64,000 bases of DNA from the NCBI GenBank assembly GCA_963971535.1, contig OZ020594.1, forward strand, positions 118,331,127-118,395,126, read 5' to 3'. Shown here piece after piece: positions 21,512 to 31,876 of the stretch; positions within the stretch are counted from its first letter, which is position 1; each line of letters begins with the position of its first letter. The DNA comes from Notolepis coatsorum. Lineage: Eukaryota; Chordata; Actinopteri; Aulopiformes; Paralepididae. A program made the position numbers and the translations under genes. A model generated the notes under the pieces. That model ran no database searches. It worked only from the letters and a program-made list of their open reading frames with translations, and was not told where the DNA came from.

Positions 21512-23503
21512 CAGGGAGCGAAATAAACTTTTTGACTCACCGGCCAGTGGCGGGTAGATGGGAAGAATCTACCCGCCAAGCATATTTCTTACCAGCCAAA
21601 TTTTTTTTTATATAAAATATATATATTATATAATCATACTTGTAGTTGTATTATCTGCGAGACATCGCCACCACAAGTCAAAATGCTCGCTATCTGCAAA
21701 CAGCTCCACTGTATGTGTGTATACTCGAGTAGCCTCCAGCTCCAGCAAGGATTCTCCGGCGCTGCAGCTGGACCCTATACTCTACATTCAGCATGCAAGG
21801 ATTCTCCTGCGCTGCAGCTGGACCCTATTGGTATAACGTTACTGTGCTTTGGTCATATCACATTCAACATGCCCTCAGCTAGAATACGCATTGAATCAAT
21901 GTTATAAGACATTGATATCAATAGATCTGTAGCTACTGCTAGCCCGCTAGATAACGTTAAGACGCCTCAGTGAACTATTTAGTTTACTGGGACATATAGA
22001 GCTAACGTGAGCTAGCTAACGTGGGCTAACGAGCGAACGGAGGTATTATGCACTCAGGGACCGAAACTAGAGAGCGCCACCCGCCATTTGCGCTCAGTTT
22101 TTATGTTTGGCGCCTCCCACTGAGACGTCTGAGCGCCGTGTGGCGGGCAATCAAATAGTCATGTGAAAACCGAAAATCATGATCCAATTCTTTAGCGGAG
22201 TTCTCACTCGCTGTCTCAGCACAGACATGAGGCGCGCACCGCGCACTGCTGCTGCTGCTGCTGCTACCCCCTCCCCACCTGTTTCTGTATGCCTGCATGT
22301 AAACAGAGGCTATTGCCTCCGAGTCACCGTGACGTTAGTCTAGTCAGTGTGGGACCTTCGTGAGATAACGTTAGCTACCGTTACAAAATGACCCAGTCAA
22401 CTATTCACTTAGTTTAATACATGAGGCATTGTGTAACGTTATCCAGCCGGCTAGCTACTGATAGCTCCAGACATCAACAAATCCTCCAGCAATAGTCCAG
22501 TGCATAATACCTCCGTTGGCTAGGTAACTAGTCACTACGAAATGTCGCAGTAAACTAAATAGTTCACTGAGGCGTTGTCCCAACGCCATCCAGCAGTAGC
22601 TACAGATAGCTCCTGGCATCAATGTCCTACAACAACAACATGCGTATTCGAGTCCCTGGTTTACATCGCATGAGTGAGGGCTGCTGAATAGGGTCCAGCT
22701 GTAGCTCAGGAGAATCCTTTTGCATGCTGAATGTAGCGTTTAGGGTCCAGCTGCACCCCCGGAGAATCCTTGCTGGAGCTGGAGGCCACTCGAGTATACA
22801 CACAGACAGTGGAGCTGTTTGCAGACAGCGAGGTGGCGATGTCTCGCAGATAACACAATCACAAGTGTGATTATATAATATATATATTTTATTAAAAAAA
22901 AATGTATATAAAATAATAATCAAAAAAAAGTTGGCAGGTAAGAAATATGCTTGGCGGGTAGATTCTTCCCATCTACCCGCCACTGGCCGGTGAGTCAAAA
23001 AGTTTATTTCGCTCCCTGTATGCACTCGAGTCGACTATTGCTGGAGCATTTGTTGATATCAGCAGCTATCAGTAGCTAGCCAGCTAGATACCGTTGGACA
23101 ATGCCTCGTCATGTATTAAACTAAAAGTGAATAGTTGACTGGGTCATTGTTTAAACAGTAACGTTAGCTCACGTAGGTCCGCTCTAGACTAGAGCAGACT
23201 GCCTCTTTGTTGATACGAGCAGAAGCCCATAGTATCCAGCTGCAGGACTGGGTGGATATGACTCGTTGCCACGAGTTTTTTCAAAATAAGAGTATCATAT
23301 GAACCGAACGTTTCTAACTGCCGGAGCCAAGATATTATGACTGTAGCTGCCCTTGGGGTGGAAATAAGACCTGCACAGGATTTTCAAAATAAGAGTATCG
23401 ATATGAACTACCCGCCACACGGCGGGCAGACCTCTCAGTGGCAGTCGCCAAACGTAAAAACTGACCGCCAATGGCGCTTGGCGGGCTCTAGTTTCGCCCC
23501 CTG
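21512..23503. mobile_element. hAT-like element, outer member of an inverted nested pair
   Basis: Left end CAGGGAGCGAAATAAAC; right end (reverse complement) CAGGGGGCGAAACTAGAG. The 8-bp duplications CATATACA (21504-21511) and CATATACT (23504-23511) differ at one base. A second copy of the same family lies inside it in the opposite orientation (22055-23018). Confidence 0.8.
22055..23018. mobile_element. hAT-like element, inner member of the inverted nested pair
   Basis: Perfect 8-bp duplication TATGCACT (22047-22054 and 23019-23026). The left end CAGGGACCGAAACTAG equals the right end of the outer copy. The right end TTTATTTCGCTCCCTG equals the left end of the outer copy, so the inner copy is inverted. 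A CTG trinucleotide run lies at 22245-22264. Confidence 0.85.
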
Positions 23504-24304
23504 CATATACTGTGTGTGTTTGGCTAAAGTGGATAGAAAACACAGTACTGTGCAAAAAAAAGGCACCCATGAGTTTTTATATAAATGGTCTTAGATGTGT
23601 GTCAGTAGACTACTCTTAGTACATTTTCATTAAATTATTTTTTAAAGCATCTTCATGGTTTAATAATGCAAACATATGTTGCAGGGACTTATTATAATCA
23701 TCATATTGGCGTGACTATGCATCAAAGGGTTAAATCAAGCATTTTTAAGTGCTTTAGAGGAAATGTCAAAATATCGCGATATATATCGTGTATCGCGATA
23801 TGGCCAAAAAATATCACAATATCATTTAGAGGCCATATCGCCCAGCCCTAACGTGAGCTACCGAGTCAACGGAGGTAACTTATCATGCACTCGACTATTG
23901 CTGGAGCATTTGTTGATTATCAGCAGCTATCAGTAGCTAGCCAGCTAGATAACGTTAGACAATGCCTCATGTAGTCACTGGGTCATTTAGTTTAAACAGT
24001 AACGTTAGCTCGGTAGGTAGCCAACGTTAGCTCACGTCGCATGCACTACTAGAGCAGACTGTTGCCGGAGGCAGCCTATTGTTTACATGGGTGCGGGAGG
24101 GGCAGGAGGAGAAGGAGGAGCTGTACGCTGCAAGCAGCTCTGTGTGTCTGAGAGAAGTCAGCAGTGAGATCTCCGCTAAGAATTGGATCGGTTTTGATGA
24201 TCGGCAAAAATAAAGCATTATCACCGATCACTGATCGCATATTTATACTGATTATCGGCCGATAACGATCGTGGCCGATCGATCGGGGCATCCCTAGAAA
24301 ACAC

Positions 24305-24591
24305 TGTTGCTCCTGACATCTGTGCTGCTACGCATGGGGTGATGGGGCCTCTTCAACGCTGTGTTGAGGTCCTTTGGATTGCTCTCCGTTAGTCGCTCTT
24401 TTGCAAGTCTCTATTGACATAACATTACATTTAGCTCCTGTGTCAACTTTAAACTCTGTAGATTTGCCGTTTATGTGCATTGTGACAAATCCTTCATCTT
24501 TCTCATTTACTTGAGAATTGACACTGTCAATATTGACACCATCCACAACGTGTGTCGTCTTCATGTGTAGACTGGTCCACTGACATTTCAT
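24305..24591 (-). pseudogene. Gypsy protease and first part of RT, with deletion
   Basis: The frame encodes FVTMHINGKSTEFKVDTGAK, where DTGA is the retropepsin active site that matures the polyprotein. After ETCKRA the sense jumps to the RT fingers in another frame (KDLNTALKRPHHPM) and then, in a third frame, AAQMSGATVF at the hAT border. Well over 100 residues are missing between protease and RT. Decayed remnant. Confidence 0.8.
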
Positions 24592-25413
24592 GCACAGACG
24601 GTCTGTGGATATCTTTGACTCTGTGGCTTAGACTTGCAACAGCTTTTGTAGTGGTTTACCTTCTTGCAGTTATGGCACTGCTGTCCGAAGGCTGGGCATT
24701 TTTCTCTTTTAGCCTCATGACTACCACCACAATTGTTGCACTTTGTTATGGCATTGTTTGAAAATACCTGGGGTTTAGACTGGTGCTTTCTGTTGTAAAC
24801 AGGCCTCACTGCATCAACACTGGTAGCCTGTGTGGCTAGTGTTTTGCTGTTTTCTTCTGTCATTTCGTGAATACGACAGATTGTGATAGCTTTGGCAAGT
24901 GTTAACTCACTATCCCTCAACAGAGATTTTCTCAAAGCGTCCCGTGTGATGCCACACACGATGCGATCACAGATAAGCTCTTCAGTCAAAGTTCCAAACT
25001 GGCAATTTTTTGCTTTGATCTTCAAGTCACTGATGAAGGATTCAATGCTCTCACCTTGCTTCTGGTTTCTCGAATGAAATTTGTGTCTTTCCATCGTCCT
25101 GTTGCTTTGGGGATTGCATATTTCCCTGAATTTTCTTTTCAGGCAGTTCGGGTCCTCTCTGGACTCCGCCGGTGTAATTACTGCTCCGTTGTCACCGGGC
25201 GCGCGCACCACAGCTGCATACACAAACGAACGCTCCCGTTCTATGGCTTCAGGTCCAGCAATGTTGAGGAGAATGTAAGCCTTTGTCCTTGCAGGTTTCT
25301 CTGAGTGGGCTGCGGCAATAAAAATGTCATATTCCCCTTAAAAAATTTCACCAATTCTCGGCGACATGTTCATCAAACACAACAGGGTCGGGTCTGCGAA
25401 ATCCATCCGCCAT
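24588..25413 (-). pseudogene. Gypsy gag fragment with zinc knuckles
   Basis: The first ATG at 25413 gives MADGFRRPDPVVFDEHVAEN and then an early TGA. The main open stretch starts about 25223 and includes ESIESFISDLKIKAKNCQFG and CDRIVCGITRDALR, typical of Gypsy gag. Two Cys/His clusters follow (CNNCGGSHEAKREKC and CHNCKKVNHYKSCC), the RNA-binding nucleocapsid knuckles. Early stop and frame break make it non-functional. Confidence 0.85.
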
Positions 25414-25525
25414 AATGTGTCTCTACTAGCGCGGCCGCGGCTAGGTTAGCTAGGCTAGGCTATCGCAGGCTAGTAAAAAAACACGACGAAAAATACGTTA
25501 CTCACGGGCGAAAAGTCCGTACTGT

Positions 25526-25537
25526 CTTCTGACACCA
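25526..25537 (-). promoter_or_regulatory. Gypsy primer binding site (tRNA-Leu type)
   Basis: In sense, TGGTGTCAGAAG follows the LTR end TTTACA with no gap. This 12-mer is the complement of the common 3' end of tRNA-Leu including CCA. Confidence 0.75.
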
Positions 25538-25748
25538 TGTAAACTGTGTTAATATGTACCTCAGTTGCGTGTGAGTCAATGAACACACTTGGGTATATCA
25601 AACCGTAGGTTTATTAAACATCTAGTTGTGACGTGACGGTGAGAACAGGTTCATAGTAGCGAGGCAGTTTGTACGCAGTCGCACTAGCGGTACGGTGGCT
25701 CGTATAGACAATAGTCAAACTGGATAATCATTTAGCCAATGATCTACA
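25538..25748 (-). repeat. Gypsy 5' LTR (211 bp)
   Basis: In sense TGTAGATCATTGGC to ACACAGTTTACA. An AATAAA lies in TGTTTAATAAACC (around 25607-25615). It shares about 105 bp with the remnant at 399-523. Confidence 0.8.
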
Positions 25749-26077
25749 CTTTCAGCAGCAGCTCGAAAGGAACATTTGACACAGGACAACATAGTTATCT
25801 AGGATGGCTGACAGTAGACGACAGAGTACAGCAACTTGCAACGGGCCTGGTCTACAAGATCCACTACAGCACACAGGTGTCGTGTTGCTTCACACTGTAA
25901 CTAATACCTGAGTCCTCTGCTGTGGTTGTGAGGATCTTTATTAGCTTCTCCGTAGCTCCATTACACACACTGTGTTCTTCTTGCTTCTCTCGTACACTAC
26001 TCTGTACACTGTGTGGTATAATGCACACACGTTAACATAACACTACATCTCTCTTTCTACAAGCAATGGGTAGACTG
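25749..26077 (+). other. Spacer with a LINE fragment (25798-25870)
   Basis: Positions 25798-25870 match the LINE at 48576-48650 (shared GACAGAGTACAGCAACTTGC and GGGCCTGGTCTACAAGAT blocks). The rest, 25880-26060, reads TGTAGTGTTATG to TTAGTTACA in reverse with an internal AATAAAG. That resembles a small solo LTR, but no duplication was found. Confidence 0.5.
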
Positions 26078-27102
26078 TAGAGCCATATGAAATCCGCGTT
26101 CACGGAATCGCGGACGGAATCGCGGAATTAACCAATAAAAATGGAATAAACTGCAAAACGTGGAATATTGCAGAATTTGGCCTAATCTGGACTGAAATTC
26201 CGTTTTTGGGTGGAACGTTTGGTGCACACGCGACCGGGGAGGCGGACGCTAGAGCGGGTTACACACAACACAGCAGTCTCCAAGCGTCTCGCTGCTTCGG
26301 TGTTAACATCGTCAGGAAGCTAAGAAATTCCCCAATAAGCCCTCAATTCAGAGCAGAGCAGTATCCTAATGACTTTTATGCCTCCGGCGATAAGGTGTTT
26401 TGCAAATTATGTCAACATTCCGTGGACTGGAGCCACAAAAACACTTGCGACACTATTGTGATTAAATAGCTATAACGTTAGGACATGATAGCTTCTTGCT
26501 AAATCTAGTGCACCCATCCATTTGTTTAATGCAAACGATTGTCATTATACACTGCCCTTTATAATCTAAATAAACTTAAATAGCTATGAAACGTTACAGT
26601 ACATAGGACTATAGATGGAAATGATAGCTTCTTGCTAAATCTGGTGCACTCATCCATTTGTTTAATGCAAACGATTGTCATTATACACTGCCCTTTATAA
26701 ACGAAATAAACTAAACTAAAGGTGCCTAAATTATGCATTACTATATTTCATCACAATATAATAGACATAGCTAGGCTACCGACATTGTCATTGTGATAAT
26801 GTCAGTAGTAGCTGTATCTATTGTTTACACTTGAAATGTGTATTTTTATTTTGTCACAATATTATTTGAAAAGTATTGTGTAAATTGAACTGTATTTCTG
26901 AGTTGCAGCACTTAAAAACATTAAATGGACTGTTATATCATATTCAATTGTGGACATTTATTCATTCCCACTTATTAGACACTATTTCTGATGGTAAAAT
27001 GAGCATAAAAAGTAAAATACAGAATTCTGAATTTTTTTTTAAAAAAATTAAAAAAATGTAATGGAATTTGGAAAATAATAAAACGGATTTCATATGGCTC
27101 TA
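26078..27102. mobile_element. hAT-like element with TAGAGCCATATG ends, copy 2
   Basis: Ends TAGAGCCATATGAAATCCGC and CGGATTTCATATGGCTCTA, as in copy 1 (3716-5331). Flanks share only ACTGT, so the duplication is unclear. It carries the BED-finger-like exon at 26206-26469. Confidence 0.8.
26206..26469 (+). pseudogene. BED-type zinc-finger exon of a hAT transposase (CGGBP1-like), truncated
   Basis: The last 45 residues (AEQYPNDFYASGDKVFCKLC then QHSVDWSHKNTCD) fit the start of a BED/CGGBP1-like finger: an aromatic stretch, then CxxC. The histidine-bearing half normally seen after DH.KSKxH is replaced by IVIK and a stop. This finger binds transposon ends in hAT transposases. It starts within the element's left part and has no downstream catalytic (RNase H fold) exons, so it is a remnant. 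The true start codon is unknown. Confidence 0.6.
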
Positions 27103-27937
27103 CTGTATGCTCAATAGGTTAGGTCTGCGTTGGAATGCACTGATATGGGACAATGTGTGTTTTGTTTGGTTTTGATTTAGTTTAAGTGAATTTTAGTCTG
27201 ATTTTCTAATGATCCCTCGGCATAGCGATTGCAACCATTGAAAATCATTGCATTGTTTTTTTTATGTATTTCTGATGTGGTCCTCTCTTTCATTTGTGAG
27301 TTGGGTGATGATGAGCACGGAGCGTGACGCCGATGAGCCAGTGGTTGCAGTCTGAAAGTTGAGTGGTTCTTTTGCACATTTTGTATATGTTCAATCAATC
27401 GATGGGTTTCTCATACAGGGTGTTATTCTGCTGAGTAAGCTGTGGTGTTCTGTGTGCTTTGTTTCTTCCCCAGGCTGTCGGGTTGGGGAGTGGCTGAGCG
27501 GCCGGCTGAGTGGGTGGACACGATGGGAGGATGGTCGGCTGTCGTCTGCTTCCTTGGGGACGCTGTGGTCATGCTGAGTACCGTGCCGAGGCCCTTCTCC
27601 TCTCCATACCTCTGCCGGTGGTGACGGAACTGATCTTGGGGTGGAATTGCCTTGAGGTGGGTTCGGGAAGCCCCGGACGATATCACGAGCTGTCGCTCGA
27701 TGGTCGCCTGAAAATGTAAGGCTGGTGCCAAATTGAGGGGGAGGGGCCGGCAACAGGACTTCGGCCTGAAATTTGGTGTGATGCAGTGTCCTCTGGGGGT
27801 TGAGGTGATGGCTGACTGACTCGGATGGAGTGTCGTTCTGCGCTCTCTCTACCTGATGGCCTGTGGTGGACTGCGGTGGACTGCTGTGGACTGAGTTGAG
27901 ACTGGTGTTTTCACAGTCTCAAGAGTGGGTCTACATT
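27103..27937. other. No recognised gene
   Basis: Overlapping open frames occur on both strands around 27390-27750, but none resembles a known family. GC content rises here. It could be the internal 3' part of the retroelement that ends with the LTR at 28641. Confidence 0.35.
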
Positions 27938-28135
27938 GATTGAAATTGTGCAGAATGTGACTGGACTGTCTTAAATTGTGATTGATATTGTGCAGAATGT
28001 GACTGGACTGTCTTAAAATATGATTGATATTGTGCAAACTGGACTGTCTTAAAATATGATTGATATTGTGCAAACTGGACTGTCTTGAAATATGATTGAT
28101 ATTGTGCAAAATAAGACTGAACTGTCTGAACTGTC
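27938..28135. repeat. Minisatellite, about five units of about 37-45 bp
   Basis: Units contain GACTGGACTGTCTTAAAATA then TGATTGATATTGTGCA, with small length differences. Confidence 0.85.
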
Positions 28136-28640
28136 TTAAATAGTATTTCAAACTGTACATTGTGCGAGAGTGTCATGCATCATTTCCATATTTTACAGAT
28201 CCTGGTTAATGTTAAATCGACGTCAGTTTATTGTTAGGTTATTATTATTTTTTTCATTCCTCTATAAAGTTACAATGAATCTTGATGACTGTATCCTCAT
28301 GTTAGTTTCCTGGGTTATATTGTGTAATTGTAATTAGTATTTCACGGTTTTGATCTATGGCCTGCCCATCTACGGCCCTGACGACACTGGACTCTACTGG
28401 CGAGATGGAGGCAGTCGTCTCGGGGGACATCGCCTCCCTCGTCTCCCTCTACCCACTGACTGTGCAAGGATCAAGGACTCTGAGATCTCCAACACCCGAG
28501 GGGGTTTTGCTAGGACTCTGTTTCGTTCTGCGGGACTCCCACACCTGCACTGTATTGATGATAGTATTGGTGGTCATCCATGCTTGTGTTTGATGGTTGA
28601 TGGTTGTGTCATAAATTATGTATTATGACAAAAGGGGGAC
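28136..28640 (+). other. Unrecognised sequence ending in a polypurine tract
   Basis: No family was recognised for the frames at 28350-28628. The stretch ends with ACAAAAGGGGGAC (28628-28640), a typical retroviral polypurine tract, directly before the LTR-like sequence. Confidence 0.45.
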
Positions 28641-29483
28641 TGAAAGGATATCAACCATCATTTAATATCCCATTCGATTAGTTTGTTCTCTCCTCTCCCG
28701 CATTTTGGTTTGACCTACTTACTCTGCAGGCCAAGCCAAGGCTGTCTGGCCAAGTCTGTTTTACACACAGCTTGGTTTGACCTGCCGACCTTTTGACTCT
28801 GGACCCCTCTCCCCACCAGACCCCAACATGCACTCACGAGCACAAACATACTTGCTGCTTGCGTCTGACGACTGGCCGGCTCACATGCACGTACACATGT
28901 ACACATACACACTGATAGAAAGTTCGTAACACACACTCTTACACACAAACATACACACAGATAAACACAAATAGGATTTATAGCCACCAGATGCTTGCTT
29001 AAGTATCACAAAGAGTCAAGGACAAGAGTGATGATCAATATGAGGACACGACCTCAGCCTAGTCCCGCACACACTAAGTTTAAACTCATACACAACTATC
29101 TACACACAAATACACAACCGTTCAAATGCGGGGGACCCAAGAGAACTCTTATCGTTCAGCCCCCACCCTTACTGGAAAGCCCGTACTGAAAACAGCCCCT
29201 CCTTCTACTCCGCTTCCCGCCTAAAGTTCTTTGTCCTCAAACTATGACGCGACAACTATCAATCATCAAGTCAGGAAAGAGGTGTGTCTATGTGCTACTG
29301 TATAAAAGTGTGTCGTTGTCTGTCGTCAAGGGCCATTCTGCGGTTGTATGAATTCAAGCAGGTGGTCCGGATTGAGATTTATCCTTCTTGTGTTCTCCGT
29401 GTACTTTGAGATAAAAAACCTTGCAGCCATCTGACTCAACTTGTGTCTCACCGCTTCATTCAACTAAAAGAACTTAGGTTACA
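28641..29483 (+). repeat. Probable solo or orphan retroviral LTR (843 bp)
   Basis: It starts TGAAAGGATATC right after the purine tract and ends AACTTAGGTTACA. A TATA-like TGTATAAAAGTG lies at 29298-29309, and a GATAAA near 29410 may act as poly(A) signal. No second copy is in the window, and the internal gag and pol were not found. Confidence 0.55.
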
Positions 29484-29817
29484 TTATAGGAGGAGGCCCG
29501 TGATAGAAGTTCCTTTCAAACTCAAGGGACACCAACAAACTGAATAAGCTGAGCTCTGTGGTGGGAGTCGAGCTGGTCAGACTAGAGGTGATGGGAGAGA
29601 GGGGGATGAGAAGGAAGCTGGCTGCTATCCTGGAGAATCCCTCCCACCCCCTCTACAAGCTAGTCAAGAGGATAACCAGTAGGATAACATTGATGTGTGC
29701 AGTCACTGCAGTGAGTTTGGTGACACTACACTCTATAAGAGTGAAGATATTTAATGTTTTTTCCTATACAAAATCCCCAGATTTTGGAAAGAGGAGTAAA
29801 CAAGTGACTCTTTTCTG
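29484..29817 (+). pseudogene. LINE reverse-transcriptase C-terminal fragment
   Basis: 29558-29690 encodes VELVRLEVMGERGMRRKLAA and ENPSHPLYKLVKRI. Similar HPLY-type segments end the reverse transcriptase of some fish LINEs. Only about 45 codons are recognisable, and the assignment is tentative. Confidence 0.4.
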
Positions 29818-30390
29818 ATGTGCAGTGTTCTGATGTGCAGTGTGCACACAGACTAACAGAAAGGACTAAGTAAGAGCTAAGACCAGACCAGAGGAGAAGA
29901 GCTGCCTTTGGATTATTTTATTTATAATTTTTTGAGGAACAGAGGAGTAAACAAGTGACTCTTTTCTGATGTGCAGTGTTCTGATGTGCAGGTGTTCTGA
30001 TGTGCAGGTGTTCTGATGTGCAGGTGTTCTGATGTGCAGTGTTCCGATGTGCAGTGTTCTGATGTGCAGGTGTTCTGATGTGCAGGTGTTCTGATGTGCA
30101 GGTGTTCTGATGTGCAGGTGTTCTGATGTGCAGTGTTCTGATGTGCAGGTGTTCTGATGTGCAGTGTTCTAATGTGCAGTGTTCTGATGTGCAGTGTTCT
30201 GATGTGCAGGTGTTCTGATGTGCAGGTGTTCTGATGTGCAGTGTTCTGATGTGCAGTGTTCTGATGTGCAGTGTTCTGATGTGCAGTGTTCTCATGTGCA
30301 GTGTTCTGATGTGCAGTGTTCTCATATGCAGTGTTCTGATGTGCAGTGTTCTGATGTGCAGGTGTTCTTATGTGCAGTGTGCACACAGAC
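29818..30390. repeat. Minisatellite of about 16-bp units (about 30 copies)
   Basis: The unit is TGTTCTGATGTGCAG(G), alternating 15 and 17 bp. At its start it is interrupted once by a unique stretch (29845-29940). The apparent minus-strand proteins rich in HQNTAHQNT come from the repeat and are not genes. Confidence 0.92.
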
Positions 30391-30406
30391 TAACAGAAAG
30401 GACTAA

Positions 30407-31037
30407 GTAGTGCTCAGGGAGTGCCGGATGTCCCGCGATGATGTCGGGGAGTTCGCGACCCTCTCTGCACCGCCCCCTATCTCCCTGACTCCTTGACTAA
30501 GACGGGGAGGACGTGACCCTCTTTGCGCCGCCCCTGTGCCTCAAATAGATTTGCTATCAACTCTATCTTTAATCTTTCAAAATGTTCAGTTGCTATCGCT
30601 ATTAGCTCTATCTTTAATTTTTCAAAATGTACAGTTGCTATTGCATGCACTCATCCGTGTTCCACTACACACATGAGTGCATGCTTACCAACTGTCCGTC
30701 TGCAACACTACTATCACCAACATCTAAGAAGGGAGATCCCCCCTTGAATGGCCCTTCTAAGGTTTCTCTCCTCCACACTGCCTGTGGAGCTTTTTTCCCT
30801 ATTGTTAGGTTTTAGTGAGTTTTTCCTTACCTTCGCGTGGGGTATGTCTGGGAGTGCTTGCATTCTTTCATTTATTTGCATTCATCTAAAAATGTTTGGA
30901 CCTTATGGTGTTCTTGTTCTGTTCTTGACTTATTGTTATGTTTTCTTCTTGACTTGTTTCAAGAAGATCTGTACGGCCCATGGGGACATTAACGTGTGTT
31001 GTCGGGCCCTATAAATAAATTTGATTTGAAATTTGAT
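30407..31037 (+). mobile_element. Non-LTR retroposon 3' fragment
   Basis: It splits a sequence that reads GGACTAAGTAAGAGCTAAGACC, a unit also seen at 29866-29886. Short AAGTA copies lie on both sides (around 30405 and 31040). It ends in an A/T-rich tail CTATAAATAAATTTGATTTG, as LINE 3' ends do. It contains GGTTTTAGTGAGTTTTTCCT, common in vertebrate retroposon 3' regions. Confidence 0.5.
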
Positions 31038-31441
31038 TTAAGTAAGAGCTAAGACCAGACCAGAGGAGTCTGGAAACAAGTGACTTTTTTGAATGATGTG
31101 TATCTGAATAACAGAAAGGAGGAATGAAGCAGAGGGGAAGGTGAGAGGTTTAGAGGGAGAGAGGGAGGGAGAGAGAGAAGAGGGGGGGAGGACGTTGCTC
31201 TGTATTGTCAATGGTAAAATAAATATTTTGTGTATTTCTGTGTATCAGCAAAATGTGTAGATTCTTATGTTGGATATTAAGGTAAATTATTTTTTACAAA
31301 CCGCCGCTTATCAACCAACCGGTTAATCGGAAGGTGACGTATGTTGCTCAGTAGTTGCTGATGTCTGCTCAGGAGGTTTGAGTGTTTGCTCAGACCGAAA
31401 AAATAATTTGAGGGAACATTGGAGGGGACAGGGACTGCTTA
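31038..31441. other. Flank of the large DNA transposon
   Basis: Purine-rich (31140-31195) and AT-rich sequence without a gene. It ends in one partial unit (GGAGGGGACAGGGACTGCTT) of the tandem array that continues at 58906. Confidence 0.5.
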
Positions 31442-31614
31442 AGGCCTCTGCATGCTACAGAAACTGCAAAGCAACTGCAACACAACATCGACAAAGCAAC
31501 GGTGTTGCAGACACTCTGCCTTTATGCTTCTGCAACATCGACGTGCAGCCTATGCAACATTGTACCCCGGATGTAGCATAGATGAAACTTCCCTTCTCAA
31601 CCAACCCATTGATA

Positions 31615-31876
31615 ACAAGCAGAATAATAAGCATCATTTTTACTTCCGGGCGGGGGATTTCAAAATAAAAGAGCGACGTCTAAAAGCACCGTAAATATGT
31701 TTATTTTGTACAATATCTAACGTTAACACGAACCTAAACTAATCTAAAGTTAGTTTAGGTTCGTGTTAACGTTAGATAATGTACAAAATAAACGTATTTA
31801 CGGTGCTTTTAGACGTCGCTCTTTTATTTTGAAATCCCCCGACCGGAAGTATTTGTGATGTATTCTGCTTGTGTAA
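31615..31876. repeat. Large near-perfect hairpin
   Basis: Arms of about 130 bp run inward from ACAAGCAGAAT on either side. The inner 95 bp or so are nearly perfect and include AATAAAAGAGCGACGTCTAA and its complement. The loop (TCTAAAG) is only about 7 nt, around 31743. Confidence 0.88.

Larger units (their letters stand above)
20595..23850. mobile_element. hAT-like element with TAGGG(G/C)TGGGCGATAT ends, copy 2
   Basis: Perfect 8-bp duplication ACGTGAGC (20587-20594 and 23851-23858). Ends TAGGGGTGGGCGATAT and ATATCGCCCAGCCCTA. It is related to the element at 5853-7075 and contains the pair at 21512-23503. No transposase frame. Confidence 0.85.
20127..24296. mobile_element. hAT-like element with TAGGGATGCCCCGATC ends
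   Basis: The inverted ends TAGGGATGCCCCGATC are on both sides. The 8-bp duplication GAAAACAC is perfect: 24297-24304 on the right and 11456-11463 on the left, displaced by the BEL insertion. It interrupts the Gypsy RT between residues ATVF and SVLDAK. Only about 470 bp on the left and 450 bp on the right belong to it; the rest is the nested element at 20595-23850. Confidence 0.88.
398..25748 (-). mobile_element. Decayed Ty3/Gypsy LTR retrotransposon, split by many nested insertions
   Basis: Pieces of one polyprotein lie in order on the minus strand: gag with zinc knuckles (24588-25413), protease and RT start (24305-24591), RT core (10759-11455), RNase H (9158-9982), integrase (7084-7287, 5341-5852, 2269-2466) and the integrase C-terminus (860-1288). 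Wherever an insertion is removed at its target-site duplication the protein sense resumes, so these are parts of one copy. A 211-bp 5' LTR with an adjacent primer site lies at 25526-25748, and a partial 3' LTR with a polypurine tract at 399-535. Stops and frameshifts in gag, between protease and RT, and in RNase H show it is dead. A TTTCA pentamer lies one base outside each end (393-397 and 25750-25754) and may be the original duplication, but it does not abut the TG/CA ends. Confidence 0.88.

Noticed and set aside
21504-23026. Recombination between two hAT copies to explain mixed ends
   Set aside because: Simple nesting in reverse orientation explains both duplications without recombination.
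29918-30386. Open frames rich in HQNT on the minus strand
   Set aside because: They are produced by the 16-bp minisatellite in several frames and show no domain.
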